From assembly GCF_024699075.1 (NCBI RefSeq), contig NZ_JAILQF010000168.1, positions 1 through 10,104 on the forward strand: 10,104 nucleotides of DNA, read 5' to 3'. The position numbers were made by a program, and so were the translations under genes. How positions within the stretch are numbered: position 1 is the first letter of the stretch; every line of letters begins with the position of its first letter. Source of the DNA: Butyrivibrio sp. (lineage in GTDB: Bacteria > Bacillota_A > Clostridia > Lachnospirales > Lachnospiraceae). The notes under the pieces are model-generated. The model was given only the letters and a program-made list of their open reading frames with translations. It ran no database searches and had not been told where the DNA came from. Shown here in pieces: positions 1 through 6,418 of the stretch.

Positions 1-1074
1 AATAAGTATTCTAATTCCTTTTCTTCCGGTGTTTTAATGTCCCAAAGTAGCGTTACATCCAAATCAGAAATGTTTGCAGGCATATCTGAAAGTATAAAAG
101 ATGATACGATGCAAAGAGAGCAGGAGAACTTAAGGCGTATACAAGAGCAGCTCCGTCAGATGAAACGAGAGCAGCTTCAGCAGTCGAATCAAAATATGCT
201 TACACCGTCTAGTTCCATAGAAGACTTTTTAATGCTGTCCGGATCACCTGAATCAGAGGAAGATGAAGAAGATAATCTTAAGGTATCCAAGTATAGCTAT
301 AAAGATGTAGCCAATAAGATACTTAGGGCTAAGAATTCTGTAAGTGCAGGACGCGCAGTATTAAGCGCCAAAAGGAAAGTTCTTGAAGTTAAGCGCATGA
401 TAGGAAGAGGCGAAGGTGACCCAGAAGAACTTCAGCTTGCTCTTACACATGCCAAGAGAATGGAAATGGCTGCACGTAAGAAAAAGCACCATCTTGAGCT
501 CGAAGAATATGTTGAGAATACCCAGAAGCGTGATGAACGTTTAGAAAAAGAAGATGATCAGGCCCAAGAACTTAGTTCGATGATGACACAGGCTGCTGAA
601 GAAGAGATCATAGAGCAGGAAGATGCCATATTTGAAGCAAGACAGGATATGATATCTGAAGTAATGGACAGCATAGAAGAAAGCGGTATTGAAGCATCGG
701 ATGAAGCCATTGCATCTATTAATGAGATGATATCAGAATTTGGAGAAGAAGAGCTTGAGATGCTTGAAGAAGCTATGCAGATGCTTGAGGAGATGGAGAT
801 AGTTGATCCTCATATGAGCAAAGAAGATTTGGATGAATTAAAGCAAAAGCACAGAGCATCTGAAAATAAAGCAATAGCCAAAGCCAATATGGATTATCTT
901 AAAGGAATGTTCAAGCTATATCAGGAAAGAAAAGGATCCGCTCCGTCCATGGGTTTTGGAAGCACTAAGACGCCTGTAGCTGTATCTTTGGCATCTTCTG
1001 CCCCGGCAGCCGTAGCTCCTTTAGTATCTGCAGAAGCCGGAATGGGCGGCGGATCCGTTGATATAAGTATATAA
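1..1074 (+). CDS. Coiled-coil protein of unknown function, 5'-partial
   Basis: I do not recognise a function. The frame is open from the first base to TAA at 1072-1074. The first in-frame ATG (37) has no ribosome binding site, and the residues before it (NKYSNSFSSGVL) read like protein, so I infer that the true start lies upstream. Counting from ATG 37 (345 residues): residues 18-55 are a Gln/Glu/Arg-rich likely coiled coil; 70-80 are an acidic linker; 84-172 are a Lys/Arg/Glu-rich helical block around SAKRKVLEVKR; 185-255 are very acidic and Met-rich (EEMEIVDP at the end); 262-297 are helical again; 300-345 are a low-complexity Ala/Ser/Val/Gly tail. There are no membrane segments, Cys pairs or catalytic motifs. 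It looks soluble and mostly helical, perhaps structural or an adaptor. The 84-172 block resembles proteins I associate with Lachnospiraceae, which is recollection and not a search. It is convergent with ktrA. Confidence 0.72.
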   Translation, partial: NKYSNSFSSGVLMSQSSVTSKSEMFAGISESIKDDTMQREQENLRRIQEQLRQMKREQLQQSNQNMLTPSSSIEDFLMLSGSPESEEDEEDNLKVSKYSYKDVANKILRAKNSVSAGRAVLSAKRKVLEVKRMIGRGEGDPEELQLALTHAKRMEMAARKKKHHLELEEYVENTQKRDERLEKEDDQAQELSSMMTQAAEEEIIEQEDAIFEARQDMISEVMDSIEESGIEASDEAIASINEMISEFGEEELEMLEEAMQMLEEMEIVDPHMSKEDLDELKQKHRASENKAIAKANMDYLKGMFKLYQERKGSAPSMGFGSTKTPVAVSLASSAPAAVAPLVSAEAGMGGGSVDISI

Positions 1075-1168
1075 GGATATTTAGCCTTGAATTATAAGAT
1101 TTTTAAGACAAGAAAATCATTTATTAACTGGCCGAGTTATCAAACCGAAAGCGCAGTAGAGTTTTGAG

Positions 1169-1828
1169 TTATAAAGCGATAGTCTTATCAAGCTTTGAAA
1201 GATTATTCTTGTGGAGGACCATAACAAGAGGATTACCTGCTTTAAGTGGTACATCAGGATTAACAGATTCCTGTATGGAGCCATCCTTTATTGCTATGAC
1301 GTTAACCCCGTATTTCTGTCTTAAGTTGAGATCCTTAAGAGTCTTTCCAACCCACTTATCCTTGGGCTCCATTTCCACAAGACACAGATTATCACTTATG
1401 TCGAAGTATTCAAGGAAGTTACTTGCGATAAGTCTTTTTGCAGTTCTTATTCCGCTTTCTTCCTCAGGATAGATGATCTCATCTGCACCTATCTTGGTGA
1501 GAACCTTGCCCATGCGCTCACTTCCTGACTTGGCAACTACCCACTGTACTCCGCATTCCTTGCAGACCATAGTACAGATGATACTTGCTTCAAGACTCAT
1601 GCCCATAGATACGATAGCGCAGTCTATATTAGATATTCCAAGAGCTTTAATAGCAGCAGGATCAGTAAGATCTGCTTCTACGGCAGAGGTTGCCTTAGAT
1701 GAGTACTGTTCGATTATATCTTCGTCGTGGTCTACGACCATAACGTCTGCTCCGCTTTCGAGAAGCTTGTCGGCGATTGCCTGTCCGAATTTACCAAGTC
1801 CGAATACTACAAATGAGTTATATTTCAT
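1169..1828 (-). CDS. ktrA: KtrA/TrkA-type RCK regulatory subunit of K+ uptake system
   Basis: Cytoplasmic gating subunit of a Ktr/Trk potassium transporter, 219 residues with the start chosen here (B. subtilis KtrA is of similar size). RCK-N (about 1-125) is a Rossmann fold with the nucleotide-binding GLGKFG motif at residues 10-15 and an acidic residue at the end of strand 2 (VVDHD, D33). RCK-C (about 137-219) follows; in family members this part can bind c-di-AMP. An ATG at 1838-1840 overlaps the ktrB stop (TAATG) and would add MEGN. The ATG at 1826-1828 is preferred because GGAGGG lies at 1833-1838, four bases upstream, and because the Rossmann strand then begins immediately. Translation is probably coupled to ktrB. 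KtrA rings sit under the KtrB membrane dimer and open it depending on bound nucleotide. No intrinsic terminator is visible downstream. Confidence 0.93.
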   Translation of the reverse strand: MKYNSFVVFGLGKFGQAIADKLLESGADVMVVDHDEDIIEQYSSKATSAVEADLTDPAAIKALGISNIDCAIVSMGMSLEASIICTMVCKECGVQWVVAKSGSERMGKVLTKIGADEIIYPEEESGIRTAKRLIASNFLEYFDISDNLCLVEMEPKDKWVGKTLKDLNLRQKYGVNVIAIKDGSIQESVNPDVPLKAGNPLVMVLHKNNLSKLDKTIAL

Positions 1829-1839
1829 ATTACCCTCCA

Positions 1840-3228
1840 TTATCCTACAATAAAGTGTCCGTCAGCGTACTTTATGTCATTTTGATCTTTATGTGATGTG
1901 CTAAAGAATAGCGCCATTGATATAGGTCCTATTCGTCCTGCATACATGCCTATCATTACTACGATCATTCCCGCAAGGTTAAGATTTGATGTGATACCTC
2001 TTGAAAGACCGACTGTTCCTGTTGCACTGAATATTTCATAAGTGGCTGAAATCAAAGGAAGATTTGCAGTCTGCATAAGTGCTAGTATCAGGCAGAAAGT
2101 AATTATAAGGTTTGATGTAATAATAGCAGTAGCTTTATTGATGAGCTTAGCCGGAACTGATTTTTTGAAAACTACAGGTTCTTTTCTGTTTCTTATAAAT
2201 GACAGAGTATTCAGAAACAGTACGAATATAGTAACAGTTTTTACACCGCCCGCTGTACCTACAGGAGATCCTCCAATAAACATAAAGATGCAGCCTATAA
2301 GGCAGGTTGATGATGTAAGACTTCCTTGAGGAAGAGTAGCGAATCCTGCAGTTCTGAATGTAACTGACTGGAAGAAACTACTAAGTATCTTATTACCAAG
2401 GGGAAGACTTGCAATGGTATTAGGATTATTCCATTCAAAACATAATACAAGTAAAGTACCTGATATCAGGAAAAAGAGTGTAAGACTTAGTACAATCTTG
2501 GTCTGCTCATTGATCCTTTTTAAGAAGGTCCTGATGTTGTAGCCTCTTTTAAAGCTTAGCTTGGCTGTTTCGATAATATCAAACCATACAACATATCCAA
2601 GACCTCCAAGAACTATTAAAGTTATGGTTATGACGTTTACAGGGATATTGGTATTGTAATCAATAAGAGAATTAGGTCCTATTACATCCATTCCTGCATT
2701 ACAAAAGGCTGAAACTGAGTTAAATACTGACACCCACATTCCTCTTAAGAAACCAAATCTTGGAATGAAGATAAAAGAGTATAGGACTGCGCCTACTCCT
2801 TCAACAATAAAGGTATCTCTTATAACTCTTCTTAGAAATCTGATGAGTCCGTGTATGGAATCAAGATTGTAATAGTCCTGTATAAGGAGCCTGTTTCTAA
2901 GTGAAAACCTTTTTTTTAACAGGATCATTATTTCAGAATAAATAGTGATGACACCAAAACCGCCTATCTGAATAAGACCAAGGATTATTAACTGTCCGAA
3001 GATAGACCAGTGTGAGAATGTGTCTACAACTACAAGACCTGTAACACAGATTGAGGTAGTTGCTGTAAACATTGCAGTTGAAAAGTCTGTATGCATGCCT
3101 CTTGCAGTAGCAAAAGGAAGCATTAAAAGACCTGCTCCAAGTAATATTGCAAGCAGAAATCCAAGGACGATGATCTGAGTAGAGGACATCTTGACTTTGG
3201 CTTTATAGTTCTCGTTGATAAGTTTCAA
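1840..3228 (-). CDS. ktrB: KtrB/TrkH-family K+ uptake membrane subunit
   Basis: Ion-translocating membrane subunit, 462 residues, of the TrkH/KtrB superfamily, built as four M1-P-M2 repeats. All four selectivity-filter glycines are visible: CVTGL (G64), CNAGM (G179), FRTAGF (G295) and GTVGLSRG (G407). The motif GGSPVGTAGG at 329-338 matches the conserved intramembrane gate loop region of the third repeat. The start is TTG at 3226-3228 with GGGAG six bases upstream (3235-3239). The internal ATG at 3187-3189 has no ribosome binding site and would remove the basic N-terminus before the first membrane helix. The gene overlaps the in-frame upstream ATG of ktrA and forms an operon with it. Order is ktrB-ktrA, the reverse of B. 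subtilis ktrAB. Transport is expected to be K+ uptake, probably Na+-influenced as in other Ktr systems (family knowledge). Confidence 0.94.
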   Translation of the reverse strand: MKLINENYKAKVKMSSTQIIVLGFLLAILLGAGLLMLPFATARGMHTDFSTAMFTATTSICVTGLVVVDTFSHWSIFGQLIILGLIQIGGFGVITIYSEIMILLKKRFSLRNRLLIQDYYNLDSIHGLIRFLRRVIRDTFIVEGVGAVLYSFIFIPRFGFLRGMWVSVFNSVSAFCNAGMDVIGPNSLIDYNTNIPVNVITITLIVLGGLGYVVWFDIIETAKLSFKRGYNIRTFLKRINEQTKIVLSLTLFFLISGTLLVLCFEWNNPNTIASLPLGNKILSSFFQSVTFRTAGFATLPQGSLTSSTCLIGCIFMFIGGSPVGTAGGVKTVTIFVLFLNTLSFIRNRKEPVVFKKSVPAKLINKATAIITSNLIITFCLILALMQTANLPLISATYEIFSATGTVGLSRGITSNLNLAGMIVVMIGMYAGRIGPISMALFFSTSHKDQNDIKYADGHFIVG

Positions 3229-3327
3229 TATTTTCTCCCATTTATTTTCATGTGCAGATGTAGTTACCTGGAAATGTTGGAAACCAGCTTCTTATATAAG
3301 CACATGAAAACTTTTTTTACATTTCCA
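3229..3327 (-). promoter_or_regulatory. ktrB 5' leader with two interleaved inverted repeats
   Basis: The predicted transcript leader is about 100 nt. Reading the minus strand, four arms occur in the order a-b-a'-b': TGGAAATGT (3327-3319), TTTTCATGTGC (3310-3300), ACATTTCCA (3277-3269), GCACATGAAAA (3255-3245). Arms a/a' pair perfectly over 9 bp and b/b' over 11 bp. Because they interleave they can form only a pseudoknot or two competing hairpins. The intervals are 8, 22 and 13 nt. Arm b' ends five bases before the GGGAG ribosome binding site, so pairing there could affect initiation. A further TTTCCA in the 22-nt interval could also pair with arm a. Ktr genes in Firmicutes are often under the c-di-AMP (ydaO) riboswitch; I do not recognise its consensus here. 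The pairing is seen directly; a regulatory role is inference. Confidence 0.6.
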
Positions 3328-3333
3328 TACGTT

Positions 3334-3362
3334 ATTATAAAGTACAGATACGTATTAGTCAT
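3334..3362 (-). promoter_or_regulatory. SigA-type promoter for ktrBA
   Basis: On the minus strand the -10 is TATAAT (3334-3339, consensus) and the -35 is ATGACT (3357-3362, four of six to TTGACA), with 17 bp between. The predicted start of transcription is near 3327, exactly where the first leader arm begins. This suggests that ktrBA is transcribed independently of the upstream araC-type gene, although no terminator separates them. Confidence 0.65.
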
Positions 3363-3377
3363 TACCTAATTCTTGTG

Positions 3378-4241
3378 TCAGACAGTAACCATATATTTGC
3401 GAAACTGACTTGGTGAGCAGTGTTTGATCTGATGAAAGACTCTGTTGAAAGTAGAAATACTTTTAAAGCCTGACAGGAAGGCAACTTCTGTTATTGGAAT
3501 CGAATTATCTCCAAGATATCTCTGTGCTTTCCTTACCCTTTCTATCATCAGGTATTCTACGAAATTGTAGCCTGTAGTCTCTTTGAACATTCTGGAAAAA
3601 TAGTTGGGGCTAAATCCTGCCATTGAAGCTACATTATTAAGAGACAGATCCTGACTGCAGTTCTTGGTTATATATACGCAGGATTTTTGAATCTTATAAA
3701 GGGCTTCTGAATTAAGGCTGTCAGGAAGAGCAGTGGACTTATCGTATGCATTATCTGCTTCCTTGGATAAGACAGTCATGAATTCCATAAGATTTATTAT
3801 TTTCCCAACTCTGTAAAAAGAGTCCTGGTCTCTGTTTAAGTTGTCTATTTTGTCAAGGTATACAGACAAGGTATCAAGCAGTGTTTGATGCTCGCTGTAT
3901 TTAAGAAGATGAAGGCGTCTTAGTTTTGGTATATAAGGGATAAAGTCAGTGAGGCTTTGTAATAAGGCTGAATCAAACTGAAACCCCAATAGGACTTTAT
4001 CCTCATTCTGAATTGTCCTGTGAAGCTCTCCCTGCCATACAAGAAGTATATCTCCGGGAGAAAGCTCGTATTCCTTGCCTGAAATCTCTGTTTTGGGTAC
4101 TTTATGCGTGGAATTTTGAATTGGATAATATATGATTTCAATTTCTTTGTGCCAATGAACAGGAAAGTTCAGAGGATAATTTTCAACAGGTATTACATTA
4201 ACATCAAAATCAAGATTTAAGAGTTCTTGTCTTGGTTCCAT
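3378..4241 (-). CDS. AraC-family transcriptional regulator with cupin-like sensor domain
   Basis: DNA-binding regulator of 287 residues, a normal length for the family. The N-terminal part (about 10-95) is a cupin-like AraC ligand-binding domain, with HWHKEIEI at 29-36 and the SPGDILLV...GELHR stretch at 61-75. A helical linker runs to about 180. The C-terminal AraC/XylS domain has two helix-turn-helix units: LSLNNVASMAGFSPNYFSRM (199-218) and the second around ITEVAFLSGF...FNRVFHQIKHCSPSQFRK (250-282). ATG 4239-4241 has GGGAGA at 4251-4256. The gene is divergent from the MATE exporter, the standard layout for a regulator acting on the exporter and on itself, and the repeat array 4297-4418 lies in their shared gap. 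The inducer is unknown; relatives with such cupins often sense sugars or small aromatics. No terminator is visible between it and ktrB. Confidence 0.92.
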   Translation of the reverse strand: MEPRQELLNLDFDVNVIPVENYPLNFPVHWHKEIEIIYYPIQNSTHKVPKTEISGKEYELSPGDILLVWQGELHRTIQNEDKVLLGFQFDSALLQSLTDFIPYIPKLRRLHLLKYSEHQTLLDTLSVYLDKIDNLNRDQDSFYRVGKIINLMEFMTVLSKEADNAYDKSTALPDSLNSEALYKIQKSCVYITKNCSQDLSLNNVASMAGFSPNYFSRMFKETTGYNFVEYLMIERVRKAQRYLGDNSIPITEVAFLSGFKSISTFNRVFHQIKHCSPSQFRKYMVTV

Positions 4242-4296
4242 ATTATTAATTCTCCCAATATGAAAGTCATATGTCTTTATGATTTCTTTTTTATAT

Positions 4297-4418
4297 GAAG
4301 CTTCTGGATTCTTATAAATATTTTTTTAAATAAGAAGTTTCTGGATTCTTATAATTTTTTAAAAATAAGAAGCTTCTGGATTCTTATAATTTTTTTAAAA
4401 TTAAGAAGCTTCTGGATT
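4297..4418. repeat. Tandem direct repeat, four copies, period 35-37 bp
   Basis: Units begin with GAAG at 4297, 4334, 4369 and 4405 (lengths 37, 35 and 36, then a partial unit). The shared core in the first three is GAAGCTTCTGGATTCTTAT followed by AA, with one C-to-T change in unit 2; unit 4 stops matching after GGATT. Each core is followed by a run of 6-7 T and then A-rich sequence. Units 3 and 4 carry the perfect 10-bp palindrome AGAAGCTTCT; unit 1 has the inner 8 bp, and unit 2 is broken at one position. Units 2 and 3 also contain ATAAGAA and TTCTTAT arms 9 bp apart. The array starts 56 bp upstream of the araC-type start codon. Its position and the palindrome suggest operator sites or a run of terminator-like hairpins. 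It is not a CRISPR array. Confidence 0.85.
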
Positions 4419-4648
4419 TTGTACTGCCTATTTTTTATCACAAAAAATCTGGCTGTAAGTTTGAAAATGATCATAATCTTATCTTTATAAAATCCGATAA
4501 AAACTGTGACTTTTACTTTTAAATTAAGAGCATTTCAATATAAATCATACACTTTTTTATAGTTCAGGGATATAGGATTTGATGAATTAATCATAAAAGA
4601 TGAGTAAAACGGGATTGAAATTAAAGAGTTATTCGTAAATATTGAGAA

Positions 4649-4654
4649 TATAAT
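4649..4654 (+). promoter_or_regulatory. Probable -10 element for MATE exporter gene
   Basis: A perfect TATAAT places transcription start near 4661, giving a leader of about 20 nt that just accommodates GAGGAG (4667-4672) before the ATG. The sequence 17 bp upstream, GAGTTA, is a poor -35. A missing -35 is common at promoters that need an activator, which fits the neighbouring AraC-type regulator (inference). Confidence 0.45.
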
Positions 4655-4682
4655 TGGTATTCAGTAGAGGAGCGATTATATT

Positions 4683-6089
4683 ATGAAAAATTATAAGATT
4701 GTAGATATGACTGTAGGAAGTCCCCTTAAGCATATCCTTATTTTTACCATACCGCTTGTAATAGGCAATATCTTTCAGCAGCTTTATAACATGGTGGATT
4801 CCATAGTTGTAGGGCAGTATGTAGGTAAGGCTGCTTTGGCTGCGGTTGGCGCATGCGGTTCTATGAACTTTTTGTTCTTTTCACTAAGTTTTGGACTTTC
4901 AAATGGTGTCGGGATTTTGGTATCACACAGATTTGGAGCCAAGGATGAAGAGGGAATAAGAAAGACGATATCAAGCGCTTATTTTGTACTGACTACTGTA
5001 TCATTAATTATTACAGCAATAGCCTTTTTCCTTGCACCTGTTCTCTTAAGACTACTTGATACACCGTCATCAATAATCAATGATTCAATATCATATATAA
5101 GAGTTACTTGCCTTGGAATCCTGGGCATCACTTTATATAACGGTGTAGCAGCATCTTTGAGGGCTCTTGGTGATTCAAGGACTCCGCTTTATTTCCTTAT
5201 CTTTTCAAGTATCATGAATATAGTGCTTGACCTCGTGCTCGTTATTAATTTTAATATGGGCGTTGTGGGAGTTGCACTTGCAACTGTTATATCTCAGTAT
5301 GCATCTGCTGTAGTAGCATTCATATATGCATTTAGAAATGTGGAATATTTCGAACTTACCAAAGAAGCCTTCAAGCCTGATATGGATTATGTCAAGCAGG
5401 AGATACGTCTTGGTGTTCCGCTTTCTCTCCAGTCATCAATGATTGCATTTTCATGTCTTGTACTTCAGGGCGTTGTTAACAGCTTTGGTGAAAATGTTGT
5501 AGCAGCATTTACCATAACAAGCCGTGTAGAGCAGCTGGTTCAGCAACCCTATAACTCAATAGGCACAGCTCTTATGACCTATTCAGGTCAGAATATAGGA
5601 GCCAGAAAGATTGACAGAGTTAAAAAGGGATTCAGACAGTCAGCCGGAATAGTAGCTGTTTTCAGTGTTTTAATGATAGCTGTCATGTACATATTTGGTA
5701 AAAATATTTCGGGAATATTTGTATCAGATTCAGAAGTTATAAATATGAGTTATACAGCTCTTAAGATCACAAGCCCGTTCTATTTTGCACTTGGAATGAT
5801 ATATGTTCCCAGATCTCTTCTTAACGGCTGCGGTGATACAGGTTTTGCAATGATCAACGGAATTACGGAAGTTGCAGGAAGAATTCTTTTCTCACAATTA
5901 TTCTTGTATTTCGGACTCTTTGGATTTTGGTCTGTATGGGTTACAACATCTGCAACCTGGGCACTTACAAGTGTCGTATGTATGATGAGATTCTTTAGCG
6001 GAGCCTGGATGCGCGGAGTAAAAGAGGAACAGGTTTACAGAAGAAAATTGAAATTATCAGTTCCTAATATAGCAATAAAAAGAGCATAA
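4683..6089 (+). CDS. MATE-family multidrug/cation efflux transporter
   Basis: Inner-membrane exporter of 468 residues, usual length for the family. It is built of about 12 hydrophobic helices in two similar halves (about 15-225 and 240-450). The N-terminus shows the typical MATE start: PLVIGNIFQQLYNMVDS followed by VGQYVG, with D39 at the position of the conserved helix-1 aspartate of DinF-branch MATE proteins. ASLRALGDSRTPL (about 156-168) is the conserved loop of the first half, and RSLLNGCGDTGFAM is its equivalent in the second half. Family members expel cationic drugs or metabolites in exchange for H+ or Na+; the substrate cannot be read from the sequence. GAGGAG at 4667-4672 lies 10 bases before the ATG. 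It is a single-gene unit ended by the terminator at 6098, divergent from the AraC-type regulator that probably controls it. Confidence 0.93.
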   Translation: MKNYKIVDMTVGSPLKHILIFTIPLVIGNIFQQLYNMVDSIVVGQYVGKAALAAVGACGSMNFLFFSLSFGLSNGVGILVSHRFGAKDEEGIRKTISSAYFVLTTVSLIITAIAFFLAPVLLRLLDTPSSIINDSISYIRVTCLGILGITLYNGVAASLRALGDSRTPLYFLIFSSIMNIVLDLVLVINFNMGVVGVALATVISQYASAVVAFIYAFRNVEYFELTKEAFKPDMDYVKQEIRLGVPLSLQSSMIAFSCLVLQGVVNSFGENVVAAFTITSRVEQLVQQPYNSIGTALMTYSGQNIGARKIDRVKKGFRQSAGIVAVFSVLMIAVMYIFGKNISGIFVSDSEVINMSYTALKITSPFYFALGMIYVPRSLLNGCGDTGFAMINGITEVAGRILFSQLFLYFGLFGFWSVWVTTSATWALTSVVCMMRFFSGAWMRGVKEEQVYRRKLKLSVPNIAIKRA

Positions 6090-6097
6090 GATAAAAG

Positions 6098-6128
6098 ACA
6101 GCGTCCCGATAAGGGGCGCTGTTTTGTT
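6098..6128 (+). terminator. Intrinsic terminator of MATE gene
   Basis: Arms ACAGCGTCCC (6098-6107) and GGGGCGCTGT (6113-6122) form a 10-bp stem with one G-U pair and a 5-nt loop (GATAA), followed by a T-rich run. It starts nine bases after the stop codon. Confidence 0.92.
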
Positions 6129-6133
6129 ATGCG

Positions 6134-6174
6134 CATTACGCCGCATAATGTGGTTCATATTACACTGTATAATG
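6134..6174. repeat. Two tandem 17-bp imperfect dyads
   Basis: CATTACGCCGCATAATG (6134-6150) and TATTACACTGTATAATG (6158-6174) match at 13 of 17 positions and sit 24 bp apart. Each has CATTA/TAATG-type arms around a 7-bp centre; the arms are perfect in the first copy and have one mismatch in the second. They could be paired operator sites for a dimeric regulator, but they lie about 130 bp upstream of the permease -35, farther than a typical repressor site. Confidence 0.55.
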
Positions 6175-6303
6175 CGTATATTGCGCCAAAGTATGAGGTG
6201 CAAACTACAGTTCATATTTTAAGACTATAAAGCATAAGAGCGTTGAAGCTATAAAACGCTGGCGCGTTGGTGCAGTAAAATATATCAACTTTATTGATTA
6301 TAC

Positions 6304-6332
6304 TTGTCATTTTCTCGAAAAAGCGTTATAAT
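6304..6332 (+). promoter_or_regulatory. Strong SigA-type promoter for permease
   Basis: TTGTCA (6304-6309) and TATAAT (6327-6332) are separated by 17 bp, giving 11 of 12 consensus positions. Transcription should start near 6339, leaving a leader of about 80 nt before the permease ATG. Confidence 0.85.
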
Positions 6333-6352
6333 TGCTTTCTTGCGTTAAAGTT

Positions 6353-6380
6353 ATGCGCGGGTTAAGTGCGCATGATTTTT
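6353..6380 (+). promoter_or_regulatory. Leader hairpin followed by T6, possible attenuator
   Basis: ATGCGC (6353-6358) and GCGCAT (6368-6373) are perfect arms around a 9-nt loop, followed two bases later by six T. It lies between the promoter and the permease start codon, so it could terminate early or be a 5' stabilising hairpin. A competing antiterminator arm is not obvious. Confidence 0.45.
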
Positions 6381-6418
6381 TAATGCAAAAAAAACTTTTA
6401 GGGAAAAGGTAACAAAAC

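Larger units (their letters stand above)
4242..4682. other. Divergent intergenic region between araC-type gene and MATE exporter
   Basis: 441 bp without a convincing gene, very AT-rich. It holds the ribosome binding site of the araC-type gene, a four-copy tandem repeat (4297-4418), about 200 bp of AT-rich sequence in which I see no structure, and the probable MATE -10 element with its ribosome binding site. I could not identify a good promoter for the araC-type gene; it would have to lie within or beside the repeats. Confidence 0.7.
6090..6418. other. Intergenic region between MATE and permease genes
   Basis: 329 bp with no gene. In order it holds the MATE terminator, two similar 17-bp dyads (6134-6150 and 6158-6174), a weak inverted repeat AGCGTT/AACGCT (6239-6244 and 6255-6260), a strong promoter, a leader hairpin and the permease ribosome binding site. 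TGCGC or GCGTT motifs recur throughout; TTATGCGC, for example, occurs at 6127 and again at 6351, which stands out in AT-rich DNA. Confidence 0.7.

Noticed and set aside
1075..1168. Bidirectional terminator between the first gene and ktrA
   Set aside because: Only a 6-bp all-A/T arm pair (GATTTT/AAAATC) is present; no GC stem with a T-run on either strand.
1164..1853. Two plus-strand open frames (1164-1472 and 1473-1853) opposite ktrA
   Set aside because: They lie fully antisense to a clear RCK protein, have no ribosome binding sites and no recognisable domains.
2042..2329. Plus-strand open frame inside ktrB
   Set aside because: It is antisense to a well-conserved transporter gene, and its composition is explained by the opposite-strand coding.
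3229..3327. Known ydaO c-di-AMP riboswitch in front of ktrB
   Set aside because: Expected from the gene's biology, but I could not match its conserved sequence, and the leader is short; a covariance search is needed to settle it.
3920..4141. Minus-strand open frame in another frame inside the araC-type gene
   Set aside because: Overlaps the cupin-like domain coding sequence; no start signal or domain.
4297..4418. CRISPR array
   Set aside because: The units abut with only AT-rich filler that is itself similar between units; there are no unique spacers and no cas genes.
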